Assembly: GCA_021157745.1 (NCBI GenBank)
Contig: JAGGWA010000055.1
Location: 1 to 10,471, forward strand
Length of the DNA stretch: 10,471 nucleotides
From: Thermoplasmata archaeon
GTDB taxonomy: Archaea; Thermoplasmatota; E2; UBA202; JdFR-43
Direction: 5' to 3'
Made by a program: the position numbers and the translations under genes. Under the pieces are notes generated by a model. The model had not been told where the DNA came from. It ran no database searches and worked only from the letters and a program-made list of their open reading frames with translations. Numbering within the stretch: the stretch's first letter is position 1; every line of letters begins with the position of its first letter. Positions 1-6,365 of the stretch are shown in pieces.

Positions 1-144
1 ACGGGCTAATGGTATAGGGTCTCCCTCTTTTACTCTTTCTATCAAATGGTTTTCCGAGTTTCTTTGCTTTTGATCGAATAAAATAGTAAAGATTTTTAAT
101 GTTGCCAATTTATATTTTCTGTCGTATCTTCTCCAGTATCTCAT
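1..144 (-). CDS. 5' end of an unidentified protein, running off the left edge
   Basis: An open frame with no stop runs from an in-frame TAA (181-183) to the window edge. Possible ATG starts are at 150 and 144; both lie in, or at the edge of, the 3' arm of a strong hairpin. From 144 it encodes about 48 residues, beginning MRYWRRYDRKYKLATLK and later reading SENHLIERVKEGDPIPLAR. It is rich in Arg, Lys and aromatic residues at the N-terminus and uses mostly AGA for Arg, like the neighbouring genes. There is no clear GGAGG site, although a G-rich run precedes the 144 start. I do not recognise the family. A basic N-terminus beside palindromes would suit a transposase or DNA-binding protein, but nothing visible proves that. 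It could also be chance: about 50 open codons is not decisive. Confidence 0.4.
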   Translation of the reverse strand, partial: MRYWRRYDRKYKLATLKIFTILFDQKQRNSENHLIERVKEGDPIPLAR

Positions 145-180
145 TCCCATCCCCCGTAGGAGAAACAGGGGGATGGGAAT
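143..180. repeat. Perfect 13-bp inverted repeat (hairpin) at the start of the left-edge frame
   Basis: ATTCCCATCCCCC (143-155) is exactly complementary to GGGGGATGGGAAT (168-180), with a 12-base loop. It is a GC-rich island in AT-rich DNA. In RNA of the minus strand, the 3' arm contains the ATG at 150 and reaches into the ATG at 144, so the folded RNA would hide the start site of the left-edge frame. It could instead be a transcription terminator, or part of the end of a mobile element. Confidence 0.75.
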
Positions 181-187
181 TTAAATC

Positions 188-241
188 TCACGATTTTTTC
201 GACAATCTCGAAAGTGGAGAGATTGTCGAAAAATTTCGTGA
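188..241. repeat. Long AT-rich inverted repeat, possible terminator or MITE-like palindrome
   Basis: The arms 188-209 and 219-241 pair over 21 positions: 15 perfect pairs around CGACAATCTC/GAGATTGTCG, then a 1x2 internal loop, then six more pairs (TCACGA/TCGTGA). The loop is 9 bases. It lies about 50 bases beyond the stop of the secreted DUF4838 gene, where a terminator would be expected. On the minus strand no clean T-run follows the stem, so a classic intrinsic terminator is not shown. The near-symmetry would also fit a small palindromic mobile element or a protein-binding site. Confidence 0.7.
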
Positions 242-294
242 ATGTATGAATGCATGACATGGAACGTTGCAATAATAATTTCCATGCCTAATGC

Positions 295-2751
295 CTAATA
301 AATTTTGAACACCTGCACAGAATCTTCTCCATTGTATGCAACAACTTTTATTTCATGCCATCCTATTGCATGCTCATTCCATTGCCATTGATATGGTGGG
401 CTTTCATCTTCATATTTTAACTCGTTATCAACATAAAATTCAACTTTTTTAGCATTACCAGAGATTTCCGCTTCAACCGTTATCTTTCCAATTATAATGG
501 GAAAGTTAAAAGGCAGAATGTATCTGTCCATCACATAAATTCCATTTTTTGGCTTTACTATTCTCACACCATTTTTTATTGCCACAATTCTATCAACATA
601 TATGCCTCTGCTTCCATTTCCGCACGAGAACCATGCAATGGTACTGTTATTTAAAATGCTTGGAAACTCGAAAACATTGTACCCTTGCTTCATTTCCCCC
701 ACCTTTATCTCTCTTTCCAATCCAGGATAAATGCCCATATTGAATGCAATGTCATCAGGCATGGCATTTTCTTTAATGTCTGCTCTTACATAAGCATATA
801 AACTCCAGTTTCCCTCTGGAAGAAGGTCGAGAGGCAAGACAATTGCCCATTCCTTTCCGTCATATTCAAGGGCTCCATAATCAGATGCTTCCATATCTTC
901 CACTATATGGGCGCCGCAGCAATATTGCATATCCAAATCCTGGAAATCAATCCATTCGTCGTTGCCTGAAACAATATCTGGCTTCGATGCCTTTATTCTA
1001 TCAACATCTATTGCCTCCAATAGATAAGAGATTGGCAGATCCTCGCAATAATAACTTATATTCGCTTCCTTCACATACTCTCTGAACCTTTCTTTTCTTT
1101 TTTCATCATGGTGCCAGGCTTCGCCCCTCTCCTCTGCTTCAGCCTTGTATAAATGCTCTCTGAGCAGAATCGTCATATCAACGCCTATTCTTACTTCATG
1201 AACATGCTTTTTGTATATTCCTTCTGCCACCTCATCTGCTTTTGCCATCAATTCATCCGCTCTTTTAATAAAATCGAGGCTGAGATAGTTTGATGTTATA
1301 GGTTGCTTGACTTTGAGCTTTTCATTTGATTGCAAAAAAGCCTGATGGAGAAGCTCAATATATTCCTTTATGTATGGTGATGCCTGCCCATAATAATAAT
1401 CGCAAAATTCATCGATCAATTCCTTGTAATTTTGATTGGGATCCCATAACAAACGCGAAGCAATCCATGCCCGTAACTCTGCAAATTCCGCTCCTTCCGT
1501 GTTGTATGCTCCCTCCCCAAAATAAACCTTCATTGGCTCTATTGAAGAAAGATATTTTATGTTCTGGCACATTGCATATATATTTGGCCATGGTTGCAGA
1601 TAGTTCTGAAAATTCGTTATGTAATCCCATATTGCGAGCGAGGAAGCCATTTCGCTCCAGCCATTAAAAGCGGAATATATCATGGCGTTATGTGTATCGT
1701 TGTAAGAGTAACCAAAATTTGCATCAATGGGAGCGAGTTCAATCATCACATATGGGGGCACAGCCATATCGCATGGCGGCTCAAAACTCCATTGATAGGC
1801 GAGGGTGCTTAAATGTGCATCAGGATAAACTTTTCTAACTCTTTCTGTCACATTTATTACCAAATCAACGACAGGAGCAGACAATTTCCCGCAATGTTCT
1901 TTTGCAAAGGCTTTGCTCACATCATCTGGAATCCATCCGCAGTCTTCTTGGGAGAATGAATACCATGGTTCCGTTCCATGAGATGCTATTTTATTTATGA
2001 AATACTGGGCTGCTTCCTCCCTTACAGCTTCCTCCATGGTCAAAATTTGCCCACCGTAATAATATTCTGCGCTCACAGCATCCTGGAAATTATGTTCTCC
2101 CTCCGGAGCATATCTGCTCCATGTATTTATCTCAGGCGGATACTCAATATATTCGCGATGCGTCTCTCCCCTGCAACCATTTAGCCTGTTGTGCTGTCTG
2201 AAATATGCATCATCTGTATCCATGCTGAATATTTCTCTATATAAAAAGCGAGAATTTTGCAAATCATTCATTGCGTCAACTTTTAGGGTGTTCTTCTTTG
2301 GAACAACTTCAAAATCTGGAGACAGCCATTTTACTCCGAGATAAACATCAAGAAAATAATACACTCCATACAATGTGCCTCTATCTATTTTGCCAGAAAT
2401 GTAAATGTTGCCATCATGAGCCATGATTTTAAATCCATCTGCGATGATTGAGGAAAATTCCATTTTATCTTCTATGGCTTCTGTTAATGTATTATTTCTT
2501 CCAATGATAATCAGCTTTTTATCGATATTTGGATCATTTGTTATTTCAAAATCTGCAGAGGTAATTTCTTCAAGATAGTGTGCAAGCTCTTCAGCAGCAT
2601 GTCTTATTATAATGCTCTCATTCTCGCCATAATATATGGCATAATAGGCAACCCCATTCTCAGCCAAAATCAAATCATTGCTGGATGGATGGAAGTTCAT
2701 GAAAAGCGAAAAAATGATGAGTAAGGAAAGATGATAATATTTTCTCTTCAC
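295..2751 (-). CDS. Secreted DUF4838-family, glycoside hydrolase-like protein
   Basis: The 818-residue protein starts at GTG 2751, giving a compact signal peptide: basic MKRKYYH, hydrophobic LSLLIIFSLF, likely cleavage near residue 30 (LILA/ENG). Residues 31-158 resemble the N-terminal domain found before GH67 alpha-glucuronidases and DUF4838 proteins; the clearest stretch, GTLYGVYYFLDVYLGVKWLS, is at 125-144. Residues about 168-470 match the general form of DUF4838 (WYSFSQEDCGW, YQWSFEPPC). The last 80 residues look like a bacterial Ig-like domain (KKVEFYVDNEL, GWHEIKVVAYNG). Ten cysteines suggest extracellular disulfides. The family is linked to polysaccharide use, mostly in bacteria; I cannot name a catalytic pair or substrate. 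A TATA box 22 bases before this GTG supports the start. ATG 2787, four bases after the preceding gene, is the alternative, and TTG 2847 would overlap that gene. The family call is by pattern and fairly firm; the activity is inferred. Confidence 0.8.
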   Translation of the reverse strand: MKRKYYHLSLLIIFSLFMNFHPSSNDLILAENGVAYYAIYYGENESIIIRHAAEELAHYLEEITSADFEITNDPNIDKKLIIIGRNNTLTEAIEDKMEFSSIIADGFKIMAHDGNIYISGKIDRGTLYGVYYFLDVYLGVKWLSPDFEVVPKKNTLKVDAMNDLQNSRFLYREIFSMDTDDAYFRQHNRLNGCRGETHREYIEYPPEINTWSRYAPEGEHNFQDAVSAEYYYGGQILTMEEAVREEAAQYFINKIASHGTEPWYSFSQEDCGWIPDDVSKAFAKEHCGKLSAPVVDLVINVTERVRKVYPDAHLSTLAYQWSFEPPCDMAVPPYVMIELAPIDANFGYSYNDTHNAMIYSAFNGWSEMASSLAIWDYITNFQNYLQPWPNIYAMCQNIKYLSSIEPMKVYFGEGAYNTEGAEFAELRAWIASRLLWDPNQNYKELIDEFCDYYYGQASPYIKEYIELLHQAFLQSNEKLKVKQPITSNYLSLDFIKRADELMAKADEVAEGIYKKHVHEVRIGVDMTILLREHLYKAEAEERGEAWHHDEKRKERFREYVKEANISYYCEDLPISYLLEAIDVDRIKASKPDIVSGNDEWIDFQDLDMQYCCGAHIVEDMEASDYGALEYDGKEWAIVLPLDLLPEGNWSLYAYVRADIKENAMPDDIAFNMGIYPGLEREIKVGEMKQGYNVFEFPSILNNSTIAWFSCGNGSRGIYVDRIVAIKNGVRIVKPKNGIYVMDRYILPFNFPIIIGKITVEAEISGNAKKVEFYVDNELKYEDESPPYQWQWNEHAIGWHEIKVVAYNGEDSVQVFKIY

Positions 2752-2773
2752 AAGCCAATATTTCAATGAAATT

Positions 2774-2783
2774 ATAAAACTTT
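2774..2783 (-). promoter_or_regulatory. TATA box for the DUF4838 gene (leaderless start)
   Basis: On the minus strand this reads AAAGTTTTAT, the same ten bases as the box before the Roadblock gene. It ends 22 bases before the GTG at 2751, the spacing expected if transcription starts at or next to the start codon. No Shine-Dalgarno site precedes any candidate start. It lies just after the end of the KaiC-like gene, so the secreted protein is probably transcribed separately from the GTPase operon. Confidence 0.55.
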
Positions 2784-2791
2784 CCATGTCT

Positions 2792-3511
2792 TTAAGCAAC
2801 TCTGCCCATTCTGAAGGCTCCAGTGAGACGTATTTCATTCTCTTCAAGCAGATAATCTATCCAATGCCTTGATAAAGCTTCCCCGCATCCCTGGACGCGA
2901 AGCTGATATCTCGCTTCGTGTTCTCTTAGCTCGATGACGCCATCCATGAGATGTTTTATTGTTTGCACCTCTATCTCTTCATGCATCCCTCTTGTCATTG
3001 AAAAGAAGGAGGTTGTATTCATTCTTTTGCATGTCCCGCTTAAAACCTGCAGAAATCTGAAAACAGCTTTTGCATCCGAATATACGATGAGGGTGGAGAT
3101 TGAATCAAATATGAGGCGATGCTTCTCCTGCTCCATTTCTTTATGAGCCTGCATTATGGAATATGCTATTCTTTCTCTATTAACAGGGCTTTCAACATAT
3201 GTTACCCACTTACTCTCTTCTTTCAATTCAACAGTCGGGGAATAAACATCTATGTAGCGAATCAGTCCTTTGTTTTCATATTCTTTAAAATTTGGCACAA
3301 CTGTCATCATTTCTTCCCTCATTTCTCCAAATGACCTGTCGGTTAGAACAAAAATTATTCCCTCGTTATTCTCCAGTCCTGCAGACGCTATCCTTTTCAT
3401 CAAAATATCTTTCCCGATAAAAGGATTTGCGTATATGAGAACATTACTCCTGAATGGAATGCCTCCCTTCAGCAATTCATCAAGCCTATCTATACCTGTT
3501 TTAATGAGCAT
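2792..3511 (-). CDS. KaiC/RAD55-like RecA-superfamily protein with degenerate P-loop
   Basis: This is a 239-residue, single-domain RecA-fold protein of the KaiC/RAD55 type. The family opening is clear (TGIDRLDELLKGGIP, residues 5-19). The Walker A position reads ANPFIGKD (28-35) where GPPGTGKT is usual: the GK pair remains, but the first Gly is Ala and the Thr that ligates magnesium is Asp. The Walker B strand RLIFDSIST (132-140) is typical. The C-terminal strand segment around GVIELREHEARYQLRVQG also follows the family. ATP binding is therefore doubtful and hydrolysis unlikely. It is the last gene of the operon. Its start overlaps the end of the GTPase fusion by 11 bases and has a GGAGG site six bases upstream. 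It resembles the N-terminal half of that fusion, so the two probably arose by duplication. Partner and process are unknown. Confidence 0.85.
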   Translation of the reverse strand: MLIKTGIDRLDELLKGGIPFRSNVLIYANPFIGKDILMKRIASAGLENNEGIIFVLTDRSFGEMREEMMTVVPNFKEYENKGLIRYIDVYSPTVELKEESKWVTYVESPVNRERIAYSIMQAHKEMEQEKHRLIFDSISTLIVYSDAKAVFRFLQVLSGTCKRMNTTSFFSMTRGMHEEIEVQTIKHLMDGVIELREHEARYQLRVQGCGEALSRHWIDYLLEENEIRLTGAFRMGRVA

Positions 3512-4643
3512 TTAATTCCTCCACTATTTTTTCTGCTAAAAATTCGAATGCTTCCTTTGTTCCCTCCCCTCTTATTGCACTTGCCCCAATTACATTTTCA
3601 TATGGATACAGCATTCTCTTTATTTCCTCAACGCTTTTCGCATTCAAAGCATCTTGCTTATTTGCCACAACAACATTTGGTATATCTTTGAATTTTTCAA
3701 TAAAATTCTTTGCACTTGCTATGCTTTCCTCGCTACTGGAATCAACAACAATTATTGCCCCCATCGATGAGCCTGCGAATTTATCAAGCAAAGGAGCAAA
3801 TCCCTCTCTGCCAGGTATGCCAAATACGTCAGCCCTATATCCATTGTAATCAACAACTCCATACTCCACGCCGGTGGTGGCGCCGAGCCTCTCCACAGGG
3901 AAAAATTTTTTTGAAATGGACTTTATGAATGTTGTTTTTCCTGATCTAAAGGGGCCAGCCACAATTATCTTCGGAATGTATATTCTTAGTCCCTCTGGTT
4001 TGAATATTTTGAAATAAAATTTTGCTGTTTTTGCCTCCCAATCCGCTTTTTTGATTTCCATGAGGGAAAGAGAGCGCTCGTTTCTGACATCTATTATAGC
4101 ATTAAAAATTCTTTTTATTCTATACAGGATAGCTTCCTTGTATGGCCATGCTATGAAATTTGACATTGCATATGCTCCTATTTTATTTATTTCATTGTTT
4201 ATCCTTTCTATCCCTTCCAAAGCTATCCTTTCATTGCACAAGTCCATTATATTTGAAAGGGAGTCAAAAACAAGGAGTGTGTTTTCCCCCAAGTCTTCGA
4301 GTGCTCGAAAAATGGTGTCTTCATAGCTTCCTATGTCATGCGGTTCTTCCACAACATATTTTTCCTCAGATGGAGCACCAATGAGGGGAGAATAGCCATC
4401 TATTATGGCAAAATTTTTTTCATCCGGCTTCATGTCAAATTCTTCCATTTTCCTGTAAACATTTTTTGGAGATGATACGGAGGAAACATATATTGTATTC
4501 ACCTTTCCAACATTTTCCTTCATAATCGGAAATGCTACATCGCTTTCCTCCATTCCTGGCTCAATTTGAAACAAGATGGATTTTCCATTTGGTATGCCGC
4601 CTCCAAGCAATTCATCAAATTTTTTTATTCCAGTTGTTATCAT
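3501..4643 (-). CDS. KaiC-like domain fused to a Ras/MglA-like small GTPase
   Basis: Residues 1-215 form a KaiC-like RecA domain: TGIKKFDELLGGGIPNGKS at 4-22 and a Walker B-like strand TLLVFDSLS at 122-130. Its P-loop is gone: the position reads IEPGMEES (27-34), with Glu replacing the lysine. Residues 224-380 form a small GTPase with intact G1 GPFRSGKT (230-237), a switch I threonine (T256/T257), a G3-like DVFGIPGRE (272-280), G4 NKQD (328-331) and G5 GASA (353-356). This resembles the archaeal and bacterial GTPases related to MglA and SRPRB. In G3 the usual catalytic Gln is Arg (R279). The gene sits between the Roadblock gene, with ATGA stop/start overlap and a GGAGG site three bases before the ATG, and the second KaiC-like gene. 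In known systems such GTPases pair with Roadblock regulators. The domain order is firm; the cellular role is not known. Confidence 0.88.
   Translation of the reverse strand: MITTGIKKFDELLGGGIPNGKSILFQIEPGMEESDVAFPIMKENVGKVNTIYVSSVSSPKNVYRKMEEFDMKPDEKNFAIIDGYSPLIGAPSEEKYVVEEPHDIGSYEDTIFRALEDLGENTLLVFDSLSNIMDLCNERIALEGIERINNEINKIGAYAMSNFIAWPYKEAILYRIKRIFNAIIDVRNERSLSLMEIKKADWEAKTAKFYFKIFKPEGLRIYIPKIIVAGPFRSGKTTFIKSISKKFFPVERLGATTGVEYGVVDYNGYRADVFGIPGREGFAPLLDKFAGSSMGAIIVVDSSSEESIASAKNFIEKFKDIPNVVVANKQDALNAKSVEEIKRMLYPYENVIGASAIRGEGTKEAFEFLAEKIVEELNAH
3518..3522 (-). promoter_or_regulatory. Ribosome binding site of the KaiC-like gene
   Basis: GGAGG lies six bases before ATG 3511, inside the end of the GTPase fusion gene. 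It fixes this start and indicates translational coupling in the operon. Confidence 0.8.
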
Positions 4644-4987
4644 TTTCCTCCCGCCGCAATTTTTTTGGCGGCCTCCGCAATTTTTTCAAATATCTCATCA
4701 AAGTCTCCATTTACGATGACAGCAAGAAGGAGGTCTTTCCCTGCTCCAACTATAACAATATTCTTTTTCTTCCCTTCAACAATTATTCTTTTTGGTATGC
4801 CTTCTCCTATTTCATCCATGGCAAATTCTGCCGAGCTCAATATGGTTGCATTCATAGCTGCGAAAGGAATGGTGTGTATGTTTTCAGCATCAGTATATAT
4901 GAGTAAGCCATCTCTTGAAACAACAAAACCGCTTTCAATATTTGTATTTGCTTCTAAATCCTTGATTATTTTGGAATAATCTACCAT
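4640..4987 (-). CDS. Roadblock/LC7-domain protein (MglB-like)
   Basis: This 115-residue protein is a single Roadblock/LC7 domain. The usual helix-strand order is visible: an N-terminal helix, then SGFVVSRDGLLIYTD (19-33), a central helix (about 42-61), strands IIVEGKKKNIVIVGAGKD and LLLAVIVNG, and a closing Lys/Ala-rich helix. These small dimeric proteins regulate or scaffold Ras-like GTPases, as MglB does for MglA in bacteria and as the MAPK-scaffold Roadblock proteins do in eukaryotes. The next gene encodes exactly such a GTPase, and the stop of this gene overlaps its start (ATGA), so the two products are probably made together and interact. It is the first gene of the operon. A TATA box at the leaderless distance and the lack of a Shine-Dalgarno site support ATG 4987. 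Whether it acts as activator, exchange factor or scaffold cannot be read from sequence. Confidence 0.88.
   Translation of the reverse strand: MVDYSKIIKDLEANTNIESGFVVSRDGLLIYTDAENIHTIPFAAMNATILSSAEFAMDEIGEGIPKRIIVEGKKKNIVIVGAGKDLLLAVIVNGDFDEIFEKIAEAAKKIAAGGK
4647..4651 (-). promoter_or_regulatory. Ribosome binding site of the KaiC-GTPase fusion
   Basis: GGAGG sits three bases before ATG 4643, within the last codons of the Roadblock gene. The spacing is short, but together with the ATGA overlap it marks coupled translation. Confidence 0.65.
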
Positions 4988-5010
4988 TGGAATATAAAAG
5001 GGTAGGGAGA

Positions 5011-5026
5011 ATAAAACTTTTTCTTT
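5011..5026 (-). promoter_or_regulatory. Promoter of the Roadblock-GTPase-KaiC operon
   Basis: The minus strand reads an A-rich tract followed by AAAGTTTTAT, ending 23 bases before ATG 4987. An A-rich BRE-like tract upstream of a TATA box at this spacing fits archaeal leaderless transcription starting at the ATG. The element lies in the gap just after the acyltransferase stop, so the operon need not depend on readthrough from upstream. Confidence 0.55.
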
Positions 5027-5034
5027 TTTTATCG

Positions 5035-5754
5035 TTATTTCAGTTCTCTTGCCGGAATTCCAACATATGTTTTTCCTTTTTTAAGGCGCATGTCCTTTGG
5101 AACAAAACTTTTCGCTCCAAGAACAACGTTGTCTTCTATAACAACGCCTGGCATTATGAAGGTTTCTCCGCCCACAAGACAATTCTTTCCAATTTTTGTT
5201 TTCTTCAATATTAGTTTTTCTTCAGCTATATGTCCAAGTATCATTGCTCTTCCTCCAATCATGGTATTGTCTCCTATTTCAAGCAAACATGGATCAAGCC
5301 ATTCTTCGCCAGCGAGAAAAACATTTTTCCCAATTTTCGCTCCTATGAGGCGGAGATAGAATGATTTTATTGGTGGTAAAGAAAAAAGATTTATTAGTTT
5401 GTATACAGGATAATATAACGCAAAGTATGCTGTGAATTTAAATGCCATTTTATCATCAAGTGTTTTTCTGTAAACGCCTTCTTTATCATATTTCAGATGG
5501 AAAACATTTATGAAGAATGCAGAGGAAAAGAGCAATGAAAAAACAAGTATGAGATAATCTATTACGAGGAGGAGAGAAAATACCAGTATCAAAAAAATGT
5601 CCTGCAAATTGATGAACTTCAACACCATATATGGAAAAAGTAATGCTGGGAATATTCCCATGCCATATGCAGCAATTGCAATCAAAAGCAGTAAAACAAC
5701 GCGAATGGCTCCTACAACGCCACCTATCTTATTCTCCTCTCCGGAGTATTTCAT
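5035..5754 (-). CDS. Membrane-anchored hexapeptide-repeat (left-handed beta-helix) acyltransferase
   Basis: The protein has 239 residues. Two long hydrophobic regions, about 12-48 and 52-82, form two to four membrane helices. Residues about 138-235 form a left-handed beta-helix: repeated I/V-G-x-N/D turns such as IGAKIGKNVFLAG, LLEIGDNTMIGG, TKIGKNCLVGG and VVIEDNVVLGAKSFV, closed by YVGIPAREL, as in acetyltransferases of the WcaF/maltose acetyltransferase type. His175 (ILGH) is a candidate catalytic base. Acyl or acetyl transfer to a lipid, sugar or envelope precursor at the inner membrane face is the likely role; the substrate cannot be told. The gene lies 32 bases after the fumarase beta gene on the same strand, with no Shine-Dalgarno site. 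It may have a weak promoter in that gap or be read from the fumarase transcript. A metabolic link to fumarase is not apparent. Confidence 0.82.
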   Translation of the reverse strand: MKYSGEENKIGGVVGAIRVVLLLLIAIAAYGMGIFPALLFPYMVLKFINLQDIFLILVFSLLLVIDYLILVFSLLFSSAFFINVFHLKYDKEGVYRKTLDDKMAFKFTAYFALYYPVYKLINLFSLPPIKSFYLRLIGAKIGKNVFLAGEEWLDPCLLEIGDNTMIGGRAMILGHIAEEKLILKKTKIGKNCLVGGETFIMPGVVIEDNVVLGAKSFVPKDMRLKKGKTYVGIPARELK

Positions 5755-5775
5755 ATATGGAATATGGAAACAATT

Positions 5776-5786
5776 GATAATTTTTG
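5776..5786 (-). promoter_or_regulatory. Weak TATA-like box before the acyltransferase gene
   Basis: The minus strand reads CAAAAATTATC, ending 21 bases before ATG 5754. Its position suits a leaderless start and there is no ribosome binding site in the gap, but the match is poor and the gap is AT-rich, so chance is likely enough. Confidence 0.3.
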
Positions 5787-6365
5787 TTAAAATATGCTGC
5801 TTGCTTTTTCCATTGCCTTATTTTTTATTTCCTCCGTTAAATTATTTCCATGAGCATCGATTGTGACAACGAGTGGTCCAAAATTTTCAACTTCAAAAAT
5901 CCACAATGCTTCTGGCATGCCAAGATCAAGCCATTCAACACCTTTAACTTTTTTTATGGCATTTGCAGCAAGAACAGCTGCTCCACCTGTAAATGCTGCA
6001 TATATGGCTCCGTATTCTCTGCATGCTTTAGCTGTTTTCTCTCCCATGCCCCCTTTGCCAACGATGATGCGTGTCCCAAAATTTTTTATGAAATCATATT
6101 CAAAGAGCTCCATGCGCCTGCTCGTCGTTGGGCCTGCTGCAATGACATGCCATTCCTCATTCTTTTTCATTACGGGACCGCAATGATATACCGCCACTCT
6201 GGAAAAATCGACTGGCAACGATTTTCCTTCCCTGAAGTATTCCAGTGCCCTTTCATGTGCTTCATCTCTTGCTGTGACAACGATGCCGTTAACATAAATT
6301 ATATCTCCAGCCTTTATCCTTTCGATTTCTTCTCTTCCGACGGGCAAATTCAATCTATATTCCAT
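5787..6365 (-). CDS. Class I fumarate hydratase, beta subunit
   Basis: This 192-residue protein matches the C-terminal (beta) domain of two-subunit class I fumarases and L-tartrate dehydratases. Seen are GDIIYVNGIVVTARDEAHER (20-39), YHCGP near 60, AAGPTTSRRMELF near 76, GKGGMGEKT near 103 and a closing FGPLVVTIDAHGNNL. With the alpha subunit it would catalyse reversible hydration of fumarate to malate in the cytoplasm, part of a complete or partial citric acid cycle. Its start overlaps the alpha gene's end by 16 bases, and a strong GGAGGTG site lies seven bases before the ATG, so the two chains are made together. Distinguishing fumarase from tartrate dehydratase by sequence alone is uncertain; fumarase is the common assignment in archaea. 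Length and motifs are complete. Confidence 0.92.
   Translation of the reverse strand: MEYRLNLPVGREEIERIKAGDIIYVNGIVVTARDEAHERALEYFREGKSLPVDFSRVAVYHCGPVMKKNEEWHVIAAGPTTSRRMELFEYDFIKNFGTRIIVGKGGMGEKTAKACREYGAIYAAFTGGAAVLAANAIKKVKGVEWLDLGMPEALWIFEVENFGPLVVTIDAHGNNLTEEIKNKAMEKASSIF

Noticed and set aside
1..45. A tRNA-like stretch (GGGCTAATGGTA) at the left edge
   Set aside because: No anticodon stem or T-arm can be paired around it, and the opposite strand reads as protein.
141..241. Two neighbouring hairpins read as CRISPR repeats
   Set aside because: The two palindromes differ in sequence and length, and there are no further copies or spacers.
284..297. Short direct repeat ATGCCTA-ATGCCTA at the end of the DUF4838 gene
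   Set aside because: Two copies of seven bases covering the stop codon are too short to support a function or an insertion scar.
2788..2847. Longer N-terminus for the DUF4838 protein, from TTG 2847, ATG 2838 or ATG 2787
   Set aside because: The first two overlap the KaiC-like gene and bury the signal peptide; ATG 2787 remains possible, but it has neither a ribosome site nor a TATA box at the right distance.
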